Shown here in pieces: positions 25,966 through 34,054 of a DNA stretch of 64,000 nucleotides. Source of the stretch: Pedobacter gandavensis. GTDB taxonomy: Bacteria; Bacteroidota; Bacteroidia; Sphingobacteriales; Sphingobacteriaceae. How positions within the stretch are numbered: position 1 is the stretch's first letter; every line of letters starts with the position of its first letter. Location of the stretch: contig NZ_WNXC01000010.1 of the NCBI RefSeq assembly GCF_014172405.1, positions 62,001-126,000 on the forward strand, given 5' to 3'. Under the pieces are notes generated by a model that saw nothing but the letters and a program-made list of their open reading frames with translations, searched no databases and was not told the DNA's origin. Made by a program: the position numbers and the translations under genes.

Positions 25966-26886
25966 TTATTTTACCTTTTTTACGTGTGAAGAACGAATCT
26001 TTTTATCTTTTCTATACTGATCAAATTCTTTTCCTGCCAATGCTAAATTATCGGTAGAGATCATATCCGCACCAGCTTCCAGATATCCATAATAATATTT
26101 ACCATTTGGCCTGGCTAAAGAGCGTTTGTCTAAGTTGCCCATGGTGCCCATGATACAAGTAATCCCGTTTTCATGTAAGTTCTTAAAAACTTTTTGTTCC
26201 GGAAGGGAAGTTCCAACAAAAGCCACAATCCTGTTGTTTGGTACCCCTTTGCCATTTAACCTTGCTAAATCTGTATCATACTTTACAGAAGCAGAAATCA
26301 TCAGATCAGGTGCAAGACGGTGTACTTCTACCGCTTGATTGTCGTTGTAAGTGATTACAATGGAATTGGACTCCGATTTCGTTTTACGTACTTCGTCGAT
26401 GATTTTCGCAAAAGGAACGCCCTTCTTGACATCGATGGTAAACAGTACCTTTCCTTTCCCCCAGGTCAGCACTTCGTTTAAAGTAGGGATTTTATATGGT
26501 GTTAAAGTTCCGAAATCATCTTTCAACTGCAGTTTTTGCAATTCTGCATAAGTATAATTTCCAATCATTCCTGTACCATTACTGGTCCTGTCTAAGCGAT
26601 CATCGTGCATAATCACCAATACAGAATCTTTACTCAAGGCAACATCAAACTCGATCACTACCGGTTGGTATTTAGTTGCATTTTGAAAGGTAGCGATACA
26701 GTTTTCAGGAAATCCTGCCATTGGCCCTCCTCTATGTGCTGAGATCAGCGGGTAACCTGGTGTTTTTCTATTTAAAAATGACCTTAATTCTTCGCCATTG
26801 CTAAAAGAAATATAGTTTTTCGTTTGTCCTGTGCAAGATACGGCAAGCATTAGGAAGCTTACCAGAAGCAGATTAAATTGTTTCAT
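25966..26886 (-). CDS. Glycerophosphodiester phosphodiesterase, lipoprotein
   Basis: 306 residues. N-terminal lipoprotein signal with cysteine in A-V-S-C-T-G near residue 19. The catalytic H-R-G-G (about residue 52-55), E-F-D and M-H-D-D motifs mark a GDPD-family enzyme hydrolysing glycerophosphodiesters to glycerol-3-phosphate and alcohol. I chose the ATG at 26884-26886 because TACTTTTG ends three bases before it. gldA follows one base after its stop. Divergent from glyS. Confidence 0.88.
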   Translation of the reverse strand: MKQFNLLLVSFLMLAVSCTGQTKNYISFSNGEELRSFLNRKTPGYPLISAHRGGPMAGFPENCIATFQNATKYQPVVIEFDVALSKDSVLVIMHDDRLDRTSNGTGMIGNYTYAELQKLQLKDDFGTLTPYKIPTLNEVLTWGKGKVLFTIDVKKGVPFAKIIDEVRKTKSESNSIVITYNDNQAVEVHRLAPDLMISASVKYDTDLARLNGKGVPNNRIVAFVGTSLPEQKVFKNLHENGITCIMGTMGNLDKRSLARPNGKYYYGYLEAGADMISTDNLALAGKEFDQYRKDKKIRSSHVKKVK

Positions 26887-26889
26887 GTT

Positions 26890-26897
26890 CAAAAGTA
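26890..26897 (-). promoter_or_regulatory. -7 box abutting the GDPD ATG
   Basis: Minus-strand TACTTTTG three bases before the ATG. Implies a leaderless transcript for the GDPD-gldA pair. Confidence 0.5.
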
Positions 26898-26914
26898 GGA
26901 ATTTAGGCCCTATA

Positions 26915-26939
26915 TATATTTGTTAATCTTCTATATTTG
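26915..26939 (+). promoter_or_regulatory. Tandem -7 boxes upstream of glyS
   Basis: Two copies of TATATTTG at 26915-26922 and 26932-26939; the second is seven bases before the glyS ATG at 26947. The longer coding frame starting at 26920 would swallow this promoter, so ATG at 26947 (MAKNTNDEQ) is preferred. Confidence 0.55.
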
Positions 26940-26946
26940 CATCATT

Positions 26947-28428
26947 ATGGCAAAGAACACTAACGACGAACAATTTAAAAATGTAATATCACATGCCAAG
27001 GAATACGGATTCGTATTTCAAAGTAGCGAGATTTATGACGGACTAAGTGCGGTTTATGACTACGGACAATTAGGCTCGGAATTAAAGAATAACATTAAAA
27101 CTTATTGGTGGAAATCCATGGTTCAGATGCATGAGAACATTGTAGGAATCGATTCTGCAATCTTTATGCACCCGAAAGTATGGAAAGCCAGCGGACACGT
27201 TGACGGCTTTAGCGATCCTATGATCGACAATAAAGACTCGAAAAAACGCTACCGTGCTGACCAGTTGTTAGAAGATAAAATTGCCCGTTACGAAAAAGAC
27301 GGTAAAACTGATAAAGCTGCAAAATTGCAAGCTGATATGGATGATGCATTAACAGCTGATGATCTTCCACGCTTAAAACTACTGATCGAGGAGCATGAAA
27401 TTGCTTGTCCGGTGAGTGGTACAAAAAATTGGACTGATGTACGTCAGTTTAACCTGATGTTCAGCACGCAGTTTGGTGCAATGGCAGAAGGAGCTGAAGA
27501 AGTATATTTACGTCCGGAAACCGCACAAGGTATTTTTGTAAACTTTTTAAATGTGCAAAAATCAGGAAGAATGAAAATTCCTTTCGGGATCGCACAAATT
27601 GGTAAAGCATTCAGAAATGAGGTAATTGCACGTCAGTTCATCATGAGAATGCGTGAATTCGAACAAATGGAGATGCAATTCTTTGTTCGTCCGGGTGAAG
27701 ATGCAAAATGGTTTGCTTACTGGAAAGAAGCACGTCTAAAATGGCACCAGGCTTTAGGTACAGCTCCTGAAAAATACCGTTTCCATGACCATGTGAAATT
27801 AGCACATTATGCAAATGCTGCTACAGACATTGAATTTGAATTCCCATTCGGATTTAAAGAAGTAGAAGGTATCCACAGTCGTACAGATTTCGATTTAACA
27901 CAACACCAGACTTTCTCTGGTAAGAAAATGCAATATTTCGATGCTGAACTAAACGAAGAAGGTAAACCTTACGGAAATTATGTTCCTTACGTAATCGAAA
28001 CTTCAATTGGTTTAGACCGTATGTTCTTGTTAACAATGATCAATGCTTTCGAAGAGCAGGATTTGAGTACGGAAGAAAAACAAGACAGCAGAACTTTACT
28101 ACGCTTACACCCTTGCTTAGCACCGGTTAAAGTGGCGATCTTCCCATTGACGAAGAAAGACGGTTTGCCAGAAAAAGCAAGAGAAATCATGAACAGTCTG
28201 AAACTTGATTTCAACTGCGTTTATGAAGAAAAAGATGCAATTGGTAAACGCTACCGCAGACAAGATGCGATTGGTACTCCATTCTGCTTAACTGTAGATC
28301 ACCAGACTTTAGAAGACAATACCGTAACTATCCGTCACCGTGATTCGATGGAGCAGCAAAGGATTGACATTAAAGACCTGGAAGAACTAATCTCTAGTAG
28401 AGTTAGCTGGAAAAACCTTTTAAGATAA
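26947..28428 (+). CDS. glyS: Glycyl-tRNA synthetase, dimeric class II type
   Basis: 493 residues charging tRNA-Gly. Class II motifs are visible: the R-P-E-T-A-Q-G-I-F segment (about residues 188-196), F-R-N-E in motif 2 (about 219-222), and E-T-S-I-G-L-D-R in motif 3 (about 356-363), followed by an anticodon-binding domain. The alpha2 dimeric (eukaryotic-like) form is usual in Bacteroidota. A strong terminator follows. Confidence 0.94.
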   Translation: MAKNTNDEQFKNVISHAKEYGFVFQSSEIYDGLSAVYDYGQLGSELKNNIKTYWWKSMVQMHENIVGIDSAIFMHPKVWKASGHVDGFSDPMIDNKDSKKRYRADQLLEDKIARYEKDGKTDKAAKLQADMDDALTADDLPRLKLLIEEHEIACPVSGTKNWTDVRQFNLMFSTQFGAMAEGAEEVYLRPETAQGIFVNFLNVQKSGRMKIPFGIAQIGKAFRNEVIARQFIMRMREFEQMEMQFFVRPGEDAKWFAYWKEARLKWHQALGTAPEKYRFHDHVKLAHYANAATDIEFEFPFGFKEVEGIHSRTDFDLTQHQTFSGKKMQYFDAELNEEGKPYGNYVPYVIETSIGLDRMFLLTMINAFEEQDLSTEEKQDSRTLLRLHPCLAPVKVAIFPLTKKDGLPEKAREIMNSLKLDFNCVYEEKDAIGKRYRRQDAIGTPFCLTVDHQTLEDNTVTIRHRDSMEQQRIDIKDLEELISSRVSWKNLLR

Positions 28429-28447
28429 GAAGATCAAAATAGATAAG

Positions 28448-28477
28448 AAAGCCCTGCAATGATACTTGCAGGGCTTT
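28448..28477. terminator. Terminator between glyS and the convergent efflux operon
   Basis: Perfect 12-bp arms AAAGCCCTGCAA / TTGCAGGGCTTT (28448-28459 and 28466-28477) with a 6-base loop, followed by TTTCTTTTTT on plus and with an AAAG-rich left side, so usable in both directions. Confidence 0.85.
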
Positions 28478-28492
28478 TTCTTTTTTAATAAA

Positions 28493-29656
28493 CTAAGCCA
28501 GTGTCCGTTTCCTCAAGCTATATAAGCGTGCATAACAAATGCTACTGTAGAAAGCCCATAGCAAGATTAGGTGTAGCAATAGTTTTGGGTTTTCCCATAT
28601 ACTTGCCCCGGATTGCACTACAGCCGTATACAGCTGAATAAAAGGAGTTGTTGGCAATAACATCGATAACCATTGCATTGGCAATGGTAAAGACTCAAAT
28701 GGCCAGGAATACCCGGTAATCAGGAAAATCGGATAGGTTGAAAATGCCATCATCTGTAAACAGAGCAATTGCGATTTAAACAAAGAACCGATAAACTGTC
28801 CCATTGGAATCAAAGTAAGCAGGAACAACAGGAGTAATAAGCTCAGCTCAAAACCATTACCCCTCATGGGCAGATTGAGCAGACTGTAATTGACATTTAG
28901 AAAGAAAAACGCATAGGCGGAAAAAAGGATCAGGTAAAATAAACCTTTACCCCAAATCGCCATCGAAGCTCCCCCCTTTAACCAGCCAGCAATGGTAGCA
29001 TGCTGTCTTTCTGACGCGACACTTTCGGAAAGTCCGATCAGCAAAGTCTGCTGTAAAATCAGCGCCAACAGGCCTGGCAATAAGAATGCTCCATAACTGG
29101 AACGTTCATTAAATAGCGGTCGGTAATCCAGACTGACGGGCATCACATTCTGCATGGCAATGGCAGAAGTCATCCCCTCACTCTTTTCGAAAAACTGCAG
29201 CCGGACTCCTGCACCAACGGTGAGGCAGATGGCCTGTACACTGGCCAGGATATCACTGGAAGGCAAAAAACGTGCTGCATTCACCGCCAATACCACATTA
29301 CTTTGTTTGAGACTTAACAAATTGGTCTGTGTCCCTCTGGGGATATACATATAGCCTTGACAATTTCCTTCGTACATCTGTTCCTTTGCATCTTCCAGGT
29401 TAGAGAAATGAATCAGCTCCACCATCGGAGAATTGTCGATATTTTGTTGTAGTAAACGAGACAATCGTGTCTGATCATCATCTACGATGGCCAGTTTCAC
29501 ATTTTCTTCTTCTTTATTGATATAAATACTACCGTAAAAAAAAGCGTATAGCAAAGGTGCGATCAGCAGGGTAAGTAGCAAACTATGGTCCTTCACCACT
29601 AGCCCTGCTTCTCTCAGTAAAAGATTAATTAAGGACGGGTTCGGCTGCTGCTTCAT
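28493..29656 (-). CDS. ABC-2 type permease (second of a pair)
   Basis: 387 residues: one N-terminal membrane segment (about 22-46), a large extracytoplasmic domain, then a cluster of five membrane segments (about 195-385), the layout of ABC2_membrane_3 (YhiG/YbhR-type) drug or lipid exporters. It overlaps the upstream permease gene by 32 bases. No ATP-binding gene is adjacent on either side; the nearest ATPase is GldA about 3.5 kb beyond and not in this block. Probably forms an envelope efflux complex with HlyD and TolC. Confidence 0.83.
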   Translation of the reverse strand: MKQQPNPSLINLLLREAGLVVKDHSLLLTLLIAPLLYAFFYGSIYINKEEENVKLAIVDDDQTRLSRLLQQNIDNSPMVELIHFSNLEDAKEQMYEGNCQGYMYIPRGTQTNLLSLKQSNVVLAVNAARFLPSSDILASVQAICLTVGAGVRLQFFEKSEGMTSAIAMQNVMPVSLDYRPLFNERSSYGAFLLPGLLALILQQTLLIGLSESVASERQHATIAGWLKGGASMAIWGKGLFYLILFSAYAFFFLNVNYSLLNLPMRGNGFELSLLLLLFLLTLIPMGQFIGSLFKSQLLCLQMMAFSTYPIFLITGYSWPFESLPLPMQWLSMLLPTTPFIQLYTAVVQSGASIWENPKLLLHLILLWAFYSSICYARLYSLRKRTLA

Positions 29657-30809
29657 TTTTGCTGTTATTAAATTGACGTTGGAAAAGAATTAGGGCTGTC
29701 GGGAACATGACGAATGGAAACAACAATAGCTTGTACAAATCGGCCTGTGCATAATAAAAAGGCAGATTCATATAGTATATCTTAAAGAAAGTATCCAGAA
29801 AAGGTGTGTAGGGCATGATGGTCGCATAATACTGGTCATACCAGGGCATTGCCCACCTTGGAAAAGTAAAACCGCTGAACACGAATGCGGGTGAAGTATA
29901 AAACAAGGCCACATCACCGGAAAGCATCACGTCTTTAAACAAAGCGGAAATGAACATTCCGATCCCGATACATGCGATAGACAACAAGGTATACAGGGCA
30001 AAAAACTTGCCTGTTGCCGCCGTCACACCGATATCAAAAAACGGAAAAAGGATAAAGGCAATGAGGATAAAATTGAACCAACTGACCACCAGATGGGCAA
30101 TCGTTTTACCGGCAATCACGCGAAATGCAGAACCTTTTGCCAATTCATACAACTGCGACATCGTATTCGTTTTGTATTCATAATTGAGCGCGAGCATGCT
30201 GCTGATAATCAAAATCATTTGCATTCCTACGGTAATCAGTCCTGGGACAAGGTATTCCTGATAATTGTAGGTCGCATTGTACAGCTGATAAGTATCTAAC
30301 TTGATGGGGTTAGCCAAAGCCATGGCCCGATCTGGTTCCATCCCAGTCTTGACCAATTTCTTCAGGACAATCCCGGTACTTCCGGTAATGATCACCTGCG
30401 CCGCAGCCTTATACACCATTTTTGCGGGGACTAAAGCCGCCGCATTGGTATATAAAGTCACTGTGGTTGGGTGACGGCTATAAATATCATTCTGCATACC
30501 TGTGGGAAAATGTACGGCTCCCATGATCTCCCCGGTTTGAATTGCGCGCTTGACTTCTGCTTCACTATACAATCTTTTGCTGATCTTTAAAGCATCCCGT
30601 TGCTCCAGCAGAAAAATCAACTGTCTGCTTACCGGGCTTTGATCGTCATCCCAAATGGCAAAAGGAAGATGTTTTGCTTCTTTCTCCTGATAGATATACG
30701 CATAAAAAGAAAACAACAGGGCAGGAACCACCAACATTACCAGGTAAAAAACCTTTAGATGGAGAATCCTATTCCATTCCCGAATGATGATTTGACAAGT
30801 CGAACGCAT
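29625..30809 (-). CDS. ABC-2 type permease (first of a pair)
   Basis: 394 residues with the same layout as its neighbour: N-terminal membrane segment (about 18-38), extracytoplasmic domain, five to six membrane segments towards the C-terminus. ATG overlaps the HlyD stop (TAATG). Two divergent permeases in tandem suggest a heterodimeric membrane component. The partner ATPase is not in the operon. Confidence 0.83.
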   Translation of the reverse strand: MRSTCQIIIREWNRILHLKVFYLVMLVVPALLFSFYAYIYQEKEAKHLPFAIWDDDQSPVSRQLIFLLEQRDALKISKRLYSEAEVKRAIQTGEIMGAVHFPTGMQNDIYSRHPTTVTLYTNAAALVPAKMVYKAAAQVIITGSTGIVLKKLVKTGMEPDRAMALANPIKLDTYQLYNATYNYQEYLVPGLITVGMQMILIISSMLALNYEYKTNTMSQLYELAKGSAFRVIAGKTIAHLVVSWFNFILIAFILFPFFDIGVTAATGKFFALYTLLSIACIGIGMFISALFKDVMLSGDVALFYTSPAFVFSGFTFPRWAMPWYDQYYATIMPYTPFLDTFFKIYYMNLPFYYAQADLYKLLLFPFVMFPTALILFQRQFNNSKNEAAAEPVLN

Positions 30810-31798
30810 TATGGCAAGATTAAAGAAGCGGTCATTCCAGCACGAAGGCCTTTAATTCCGGCAGGATTTTCTGGTTTCAGCTCTATGGTAAATGTTCTCA
30901 GTTCAAACTGTCCTTTGTCTTTTGTAGGCACCCAGTTCGCAAACTCTAAAGTTGGCGCGATGGAAGTCACTTTTACCTCAAAGGTTTCCGGATCACAGCC
31001 AGGGACTTTTACTGAAGCTTTAGAACCTACTTTCAAAAGATTGGATTCATCCTGACGAATATTGAACCTTAACAATTTGGAGTTTTTCTTTTCAATGGTC
31101 ATCATTGGATAACCAATAGAAATGATCTCTCCCTGATGGGTCACTAAACTAGAAATCACACCATCAGCTGGTGCATGCACCCTGGTATTGTCGCCCAATG
31201 ACTTCGTCAACTCATAAGCTTGTTCTGCTTGTTTTACAATCGCATTGGCCGTTTTCATAATTTCCGGACGCGTACCATCTTTCAGCATTTTCAAGTTCAG
31301 CTTTGCCATTTCCATTTCTTTTTTTGCCGCTTCATAGCGGAAATAAAAGATATCTCTTTCCTGACCGGAGATCACGTCCGCATTGTATAGGCGTTGCATC
31401 CTATCATTGGTGGCGCTGAATAGTTTGTATTGATCTTCACTAATCTGGTAAAGTTTGGAAGTGGCATCGATCAATTCTGGTCTTGCTCCTTTCAACAATA
31501 ACTCCTGCTGTCCTTTTGCAGCATCAATTGCAGCGAGGGCTTGCGCTTTTATTGCATCAATCTCGTTAGAACGAAGAATGGCTACAATTTGACCTTCTTT
31601 TACCGTATCTCCCAATTCTACCAATAAGGAATCGAGACGGCCTGGAAACTCCGCTGCCACATCTACGCTGGAAGCATCTACCATACCAATGAAATTATTG
31701 TCTTGTTTTTTATTCCCTGCCAGAAAGAAGAACAAAGCAGCGATGACCACTATAATAGGGATCAGTAGGGCCCAGTAATTTTTGATGATATCTTTCAT
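30809..31798 (-). CDS. HlyD-family membrane fusion protein
   Basis: 329 residues: N-terminal membrane anchor (about 10-27), a barrel-sandwich (lipoyl-like) half beginning near residue 55, a long coiled-coil hairpin (about 70-190), then the second lipoyl half (H-A-P-A-D-G-V-I near 207) and a beta-barrel domain. It bridges the inner-membrane permease and outer-membrane TolC partner; both are flanking genes. Confidence 0.9.
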   Translation of the reverse strand: MKDIIKNYWALLIPIIVVIAALFFFLAGNKKQDNNFIGMVDASSVDVAAEFPGRLDSLLVELGDTVKEGQIVAILRSNEIDAIKAQALAAIDAAKGQQELLLKGARPELIDATSKLYQISEDQYKLFSATNDRMQRLYNADVISGQERDIFYFRYEAAKKEMEMAKLNLKMLKDGTRPEIMKTANAIVKQAEQAYELTKSLGDNTRVHAPADGVISSLVTHQGEIISIGYPMMTIEKKNSKLLRFNIRQDESNLLKVGSKASVKVPGCDPETFEVKVTSIAPTLEFANWVPTKDKGQFELRTFTIELKPENPAGIKGLRAGMTASLILP

Positions 31799-31838
31799 GT
31801 ATAAGTGTTTTATATCTTGAGTTTTATGTTTGTATAAT

Positions 31839-33296
31839 TTATTTCAGGTATTGTGCCAATTCTTTTGGCGTTCCAATGCTATTGAAGTAAGCGGCAACGG
31901 CCAAGTAATAACCGAAAACAGCAGTGTGGTAGCCTTTGTCGATTTCAGTCTCAACGAGTAAAGCATCGTTCACATCTTTAGGAGAAGAAAGTTGGTTTTT
32001 CATCCTTTCGCCGATGAGGGTGCTGGTGGTATGTGCTTCCTTTCGGGCATTGTCCAAAGCATACACATCATTTTGCAGCGACTTCATTTTATTTCTGGCC
32101 ACAGTAGATTGCACTTGCAGGGCTAATCCTGCGCTTTGCTCACCAAGTTTGGCCTCATCAACCAATTTTTTAGCGGCTTGGGTGCGTTTACGCGTTTGCC
32201 CATTAAATAAACTCCATTGCATTTCTACACCGATAAACCAATCTGGCATGGTTACCGGAAGGTCTTTCTGGTAAAGGTTGTAATTACCGATGGCAAAAAT
32301 ATTAGGCAAGGAGAAAGATTTGCTGATCTTTTCAGCGGTTTTCGCATAATTGATTTTACTTCCTGCGAGTCTATAAATCGGGTTTGATACCCAGAAATCT
32401 TCTTTTGGTGCTGCCGGCGTGATTTGGCGATATTTTAGCGTATCCGCAATCACGATATTGGAATCCAAGGGAATCCCCAAAAGTTTATTCAACTCTACCT
32501 TTGCGTTTTCCTGCTCCAGTTTAATGTTATTGAACTGACTTTCTGCCTGAATCAAGACGACATTAGTCCAGCTTTTCTGATAAGGAGCAAGGATTTGATT
32601 TTTCACCAGCTCCTGCGCATAGGCTTTATTTTTAGTCAGGGCATTGACCATCGTTTGTTGTTCTTGCAGCAAAGTATTCAAGTATAAAATCCTCAAATAC
32701 TGTAAAGAAATCAAAAACTCGATTTCCTTTCCCACCAAGTCCACATTAATATCTGCCGATTTCACCAATGATTCCGCAAGATTTCCCGCAGCATCCAGTT
32801 TATAGCCGAGAAAAATCGGTTGTCGGAAGCCTACGCCTGCTACAAAATACGACTGTCTGCTCAGACTGGGGTTATAATCCGGATAAATGGCGCCGATTAC
32901 ATTTTTGGAAGTATTGTAAATACGATCCTGTACCGATTGCGGAAGTGGCGTTCCAGTGATTTCTTTGAATACTTCATTTGCCGTATTGACGCTTTGCTGG
33001 GAAGAACCGTTCACTACACCATCCCTTGCTTGTTGCAAATTAATGGTTAAAGGGCTGCTCATATAAGTATAACTGGATAACAAATCCACCTTTGGCAAAT
33101 AGCTTTTCTTCTCTGCTTTCAGGTTTGCTTCTCCGGAAGCCAGCGAAGATTTAGCTTGTCTCAGGCTTAGGTTGTTTTGCTGGGCGAGGTTAAAACAATC
33201 TTCCAAAGAGGTATTCTGGGCGTTGGCAGCTAGACCACAAACCACCAGACCACAAAGGAGGACATAGCTTTTATAGGTATGTATTTCTTTAAACAT
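31839..33296 (-). CDS. TolC-family outer membrane efflux protein
   Basis: 485 residues with a signal peptide (cleavage near A-N-A-Q, residue 27) and two repeats of long coiled-coil helices and barrel strands. It follows sdhB with a single base between the stop and its ATG, and precedes HlyD by 40 bases. That tight junction links the respiratory genes to the efflux genes. Confidence 0.9.
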   Translation of the reverse strand: MFKEIHTYKSYVLLCGLVVCGLAANAQNTSLEDCFNLAQQNNLSLRQAKSSLASGEANLKAEKKSYLPKVDLLSSYTYMSSPLTINLQQARDGVVNGSSQQSVNTANEVFKEITGTPLPQSVQDRIYNTSKNVIGAIYPDYNPSLSRQSYFVAGVGFRQPIFLGYKLDAAGNLAESLVKSADINVDLVGKEIEFLISLQYLRILYLNTLLQEQQTMVNALTKNKAYAQELVKNQILAPYQKSWTNVVLIQAESQFNNIKLEQENAKVELNKLLGIPLDSNIVIADTLKYRQITPAAPKEDFWVSNPIYRLAGSKINYAKTAEKISKSFSLPNIFAIGNYNLYQKDLPVTMPDWFIGVEMQWSLFNGQTRKRTQAAKKLVDEAKLGEQSAGLALQVQSTVARNKMKSLQNDVYALDNARKEAHTTSTLIGERMKNQLSSPKDVNDALLVETEIDKGYHTAVFGYYLAVAAYFNSIGTPKELAQYLK

Positions 33297-33297
33297 A

Positions 33298-34044
33298 TTA
33301 CTTTTTTAAAACTTTACTCAGGGTATATTCCCAATTCATTCTGGCGATATTTAGGACGGAGATGCTTTGTGGGCATTCCACTTCACAAGCTTCTGTATTG
33401 GTACAATGGCCAAAATCTTCCAGGTCCATTTGCGCGACCATGGATAAAACTCGTTTTTCTGATTCCATCTTTCCTTGAGGCAACTTGACAAGGTGTGCTA
33501 TTTTCGCAGAAGTAAACAAAGCTGCACTGGAATTTTTGCAGGTGGCCACACAGGCTCCGCAGCCGATACATGCAGCACTATCGAAAGCAGATTCTGCTTG
33601 TTCATGCGTGATTGGAATACCATTGGCTTCTGGTGCCTGACCGGTATTGACCGATACGAATCCTCCGGCCTGAATGATACGATCGAATGCGGAACGGTCT
33701 ACCCTCAAATCTCTTTTCACAGGAAATGCGGCGCCTCTGAATGGTTCTATGTAAATGGTATCGCCATCTTTAAATTCACGCATATGTAGCTGACAAGTGG
33801 TTAAATGTTGGACAGGGCCATGTGCACGACCATTAATCATCATTCCACATTGTCCGCAAATTCCTTCCCTGCAATCGTGATCGAACTCCACCGGACGATC
33901 TCCACTTAAAATGAGTTGTTCATTCAGCGTGTCCATCATTTCCAGAAAAGACATGTGTGGAATCACATTATCCAATTCATAATCGACCAATTTCCCCGGA
34001 GTACCGGCATCAGTTTGTCGCCATATTTTTAAATAGATCTTCAT
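33298..34044 (-). CDS. sdhB: Succinate dehydrogenase/fumarate reductase iron-sulfur subunit
   Basis: 248 residues carrying all three clusters: [2Fe-2S] by C58, C63, C66, C84; [4Fe-4S] by C159, C162, C165, C169; [3Fe-4S] by C214, C220, C224. It passes electrons between the flavin of SdhA and the quinone site of SdhC. Ten bases separate it from sdhA. Confidence 0.94.
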   Translation of the reverse strand: MKIYLKIWRQTDAGTPGKLVDYELDNVIPHMSFLEMMDTLNEQLILSGDRPVEFDHDCREGICGQCGMMINGRAHGPVQHLTTCQLHMREFKDGDTIYIEPFRGAAFPVKRDLRVDRSAFDRIIQAGGFVSVNTGQAPEANGIPITHEQAESAFDSAACIGCGACVATCKNSSAALFTSAKIAHLVKLPQGKMESEKRVLSMVAQMDLEDFGHCTNTEACEVECPQSISVLNIARMNWEYTLSKVLKK

Positions 34045-34054
34045 AGCCGGTATA

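Noticed and set aside
26911..26946. Longer N-terminus for glyS from an upstream TTG
   Set aside because: The extension overlaps a TATATTTG promoter box and the sequence from ATG 26947 matches the usual glycyl-tRNA synthetase start.
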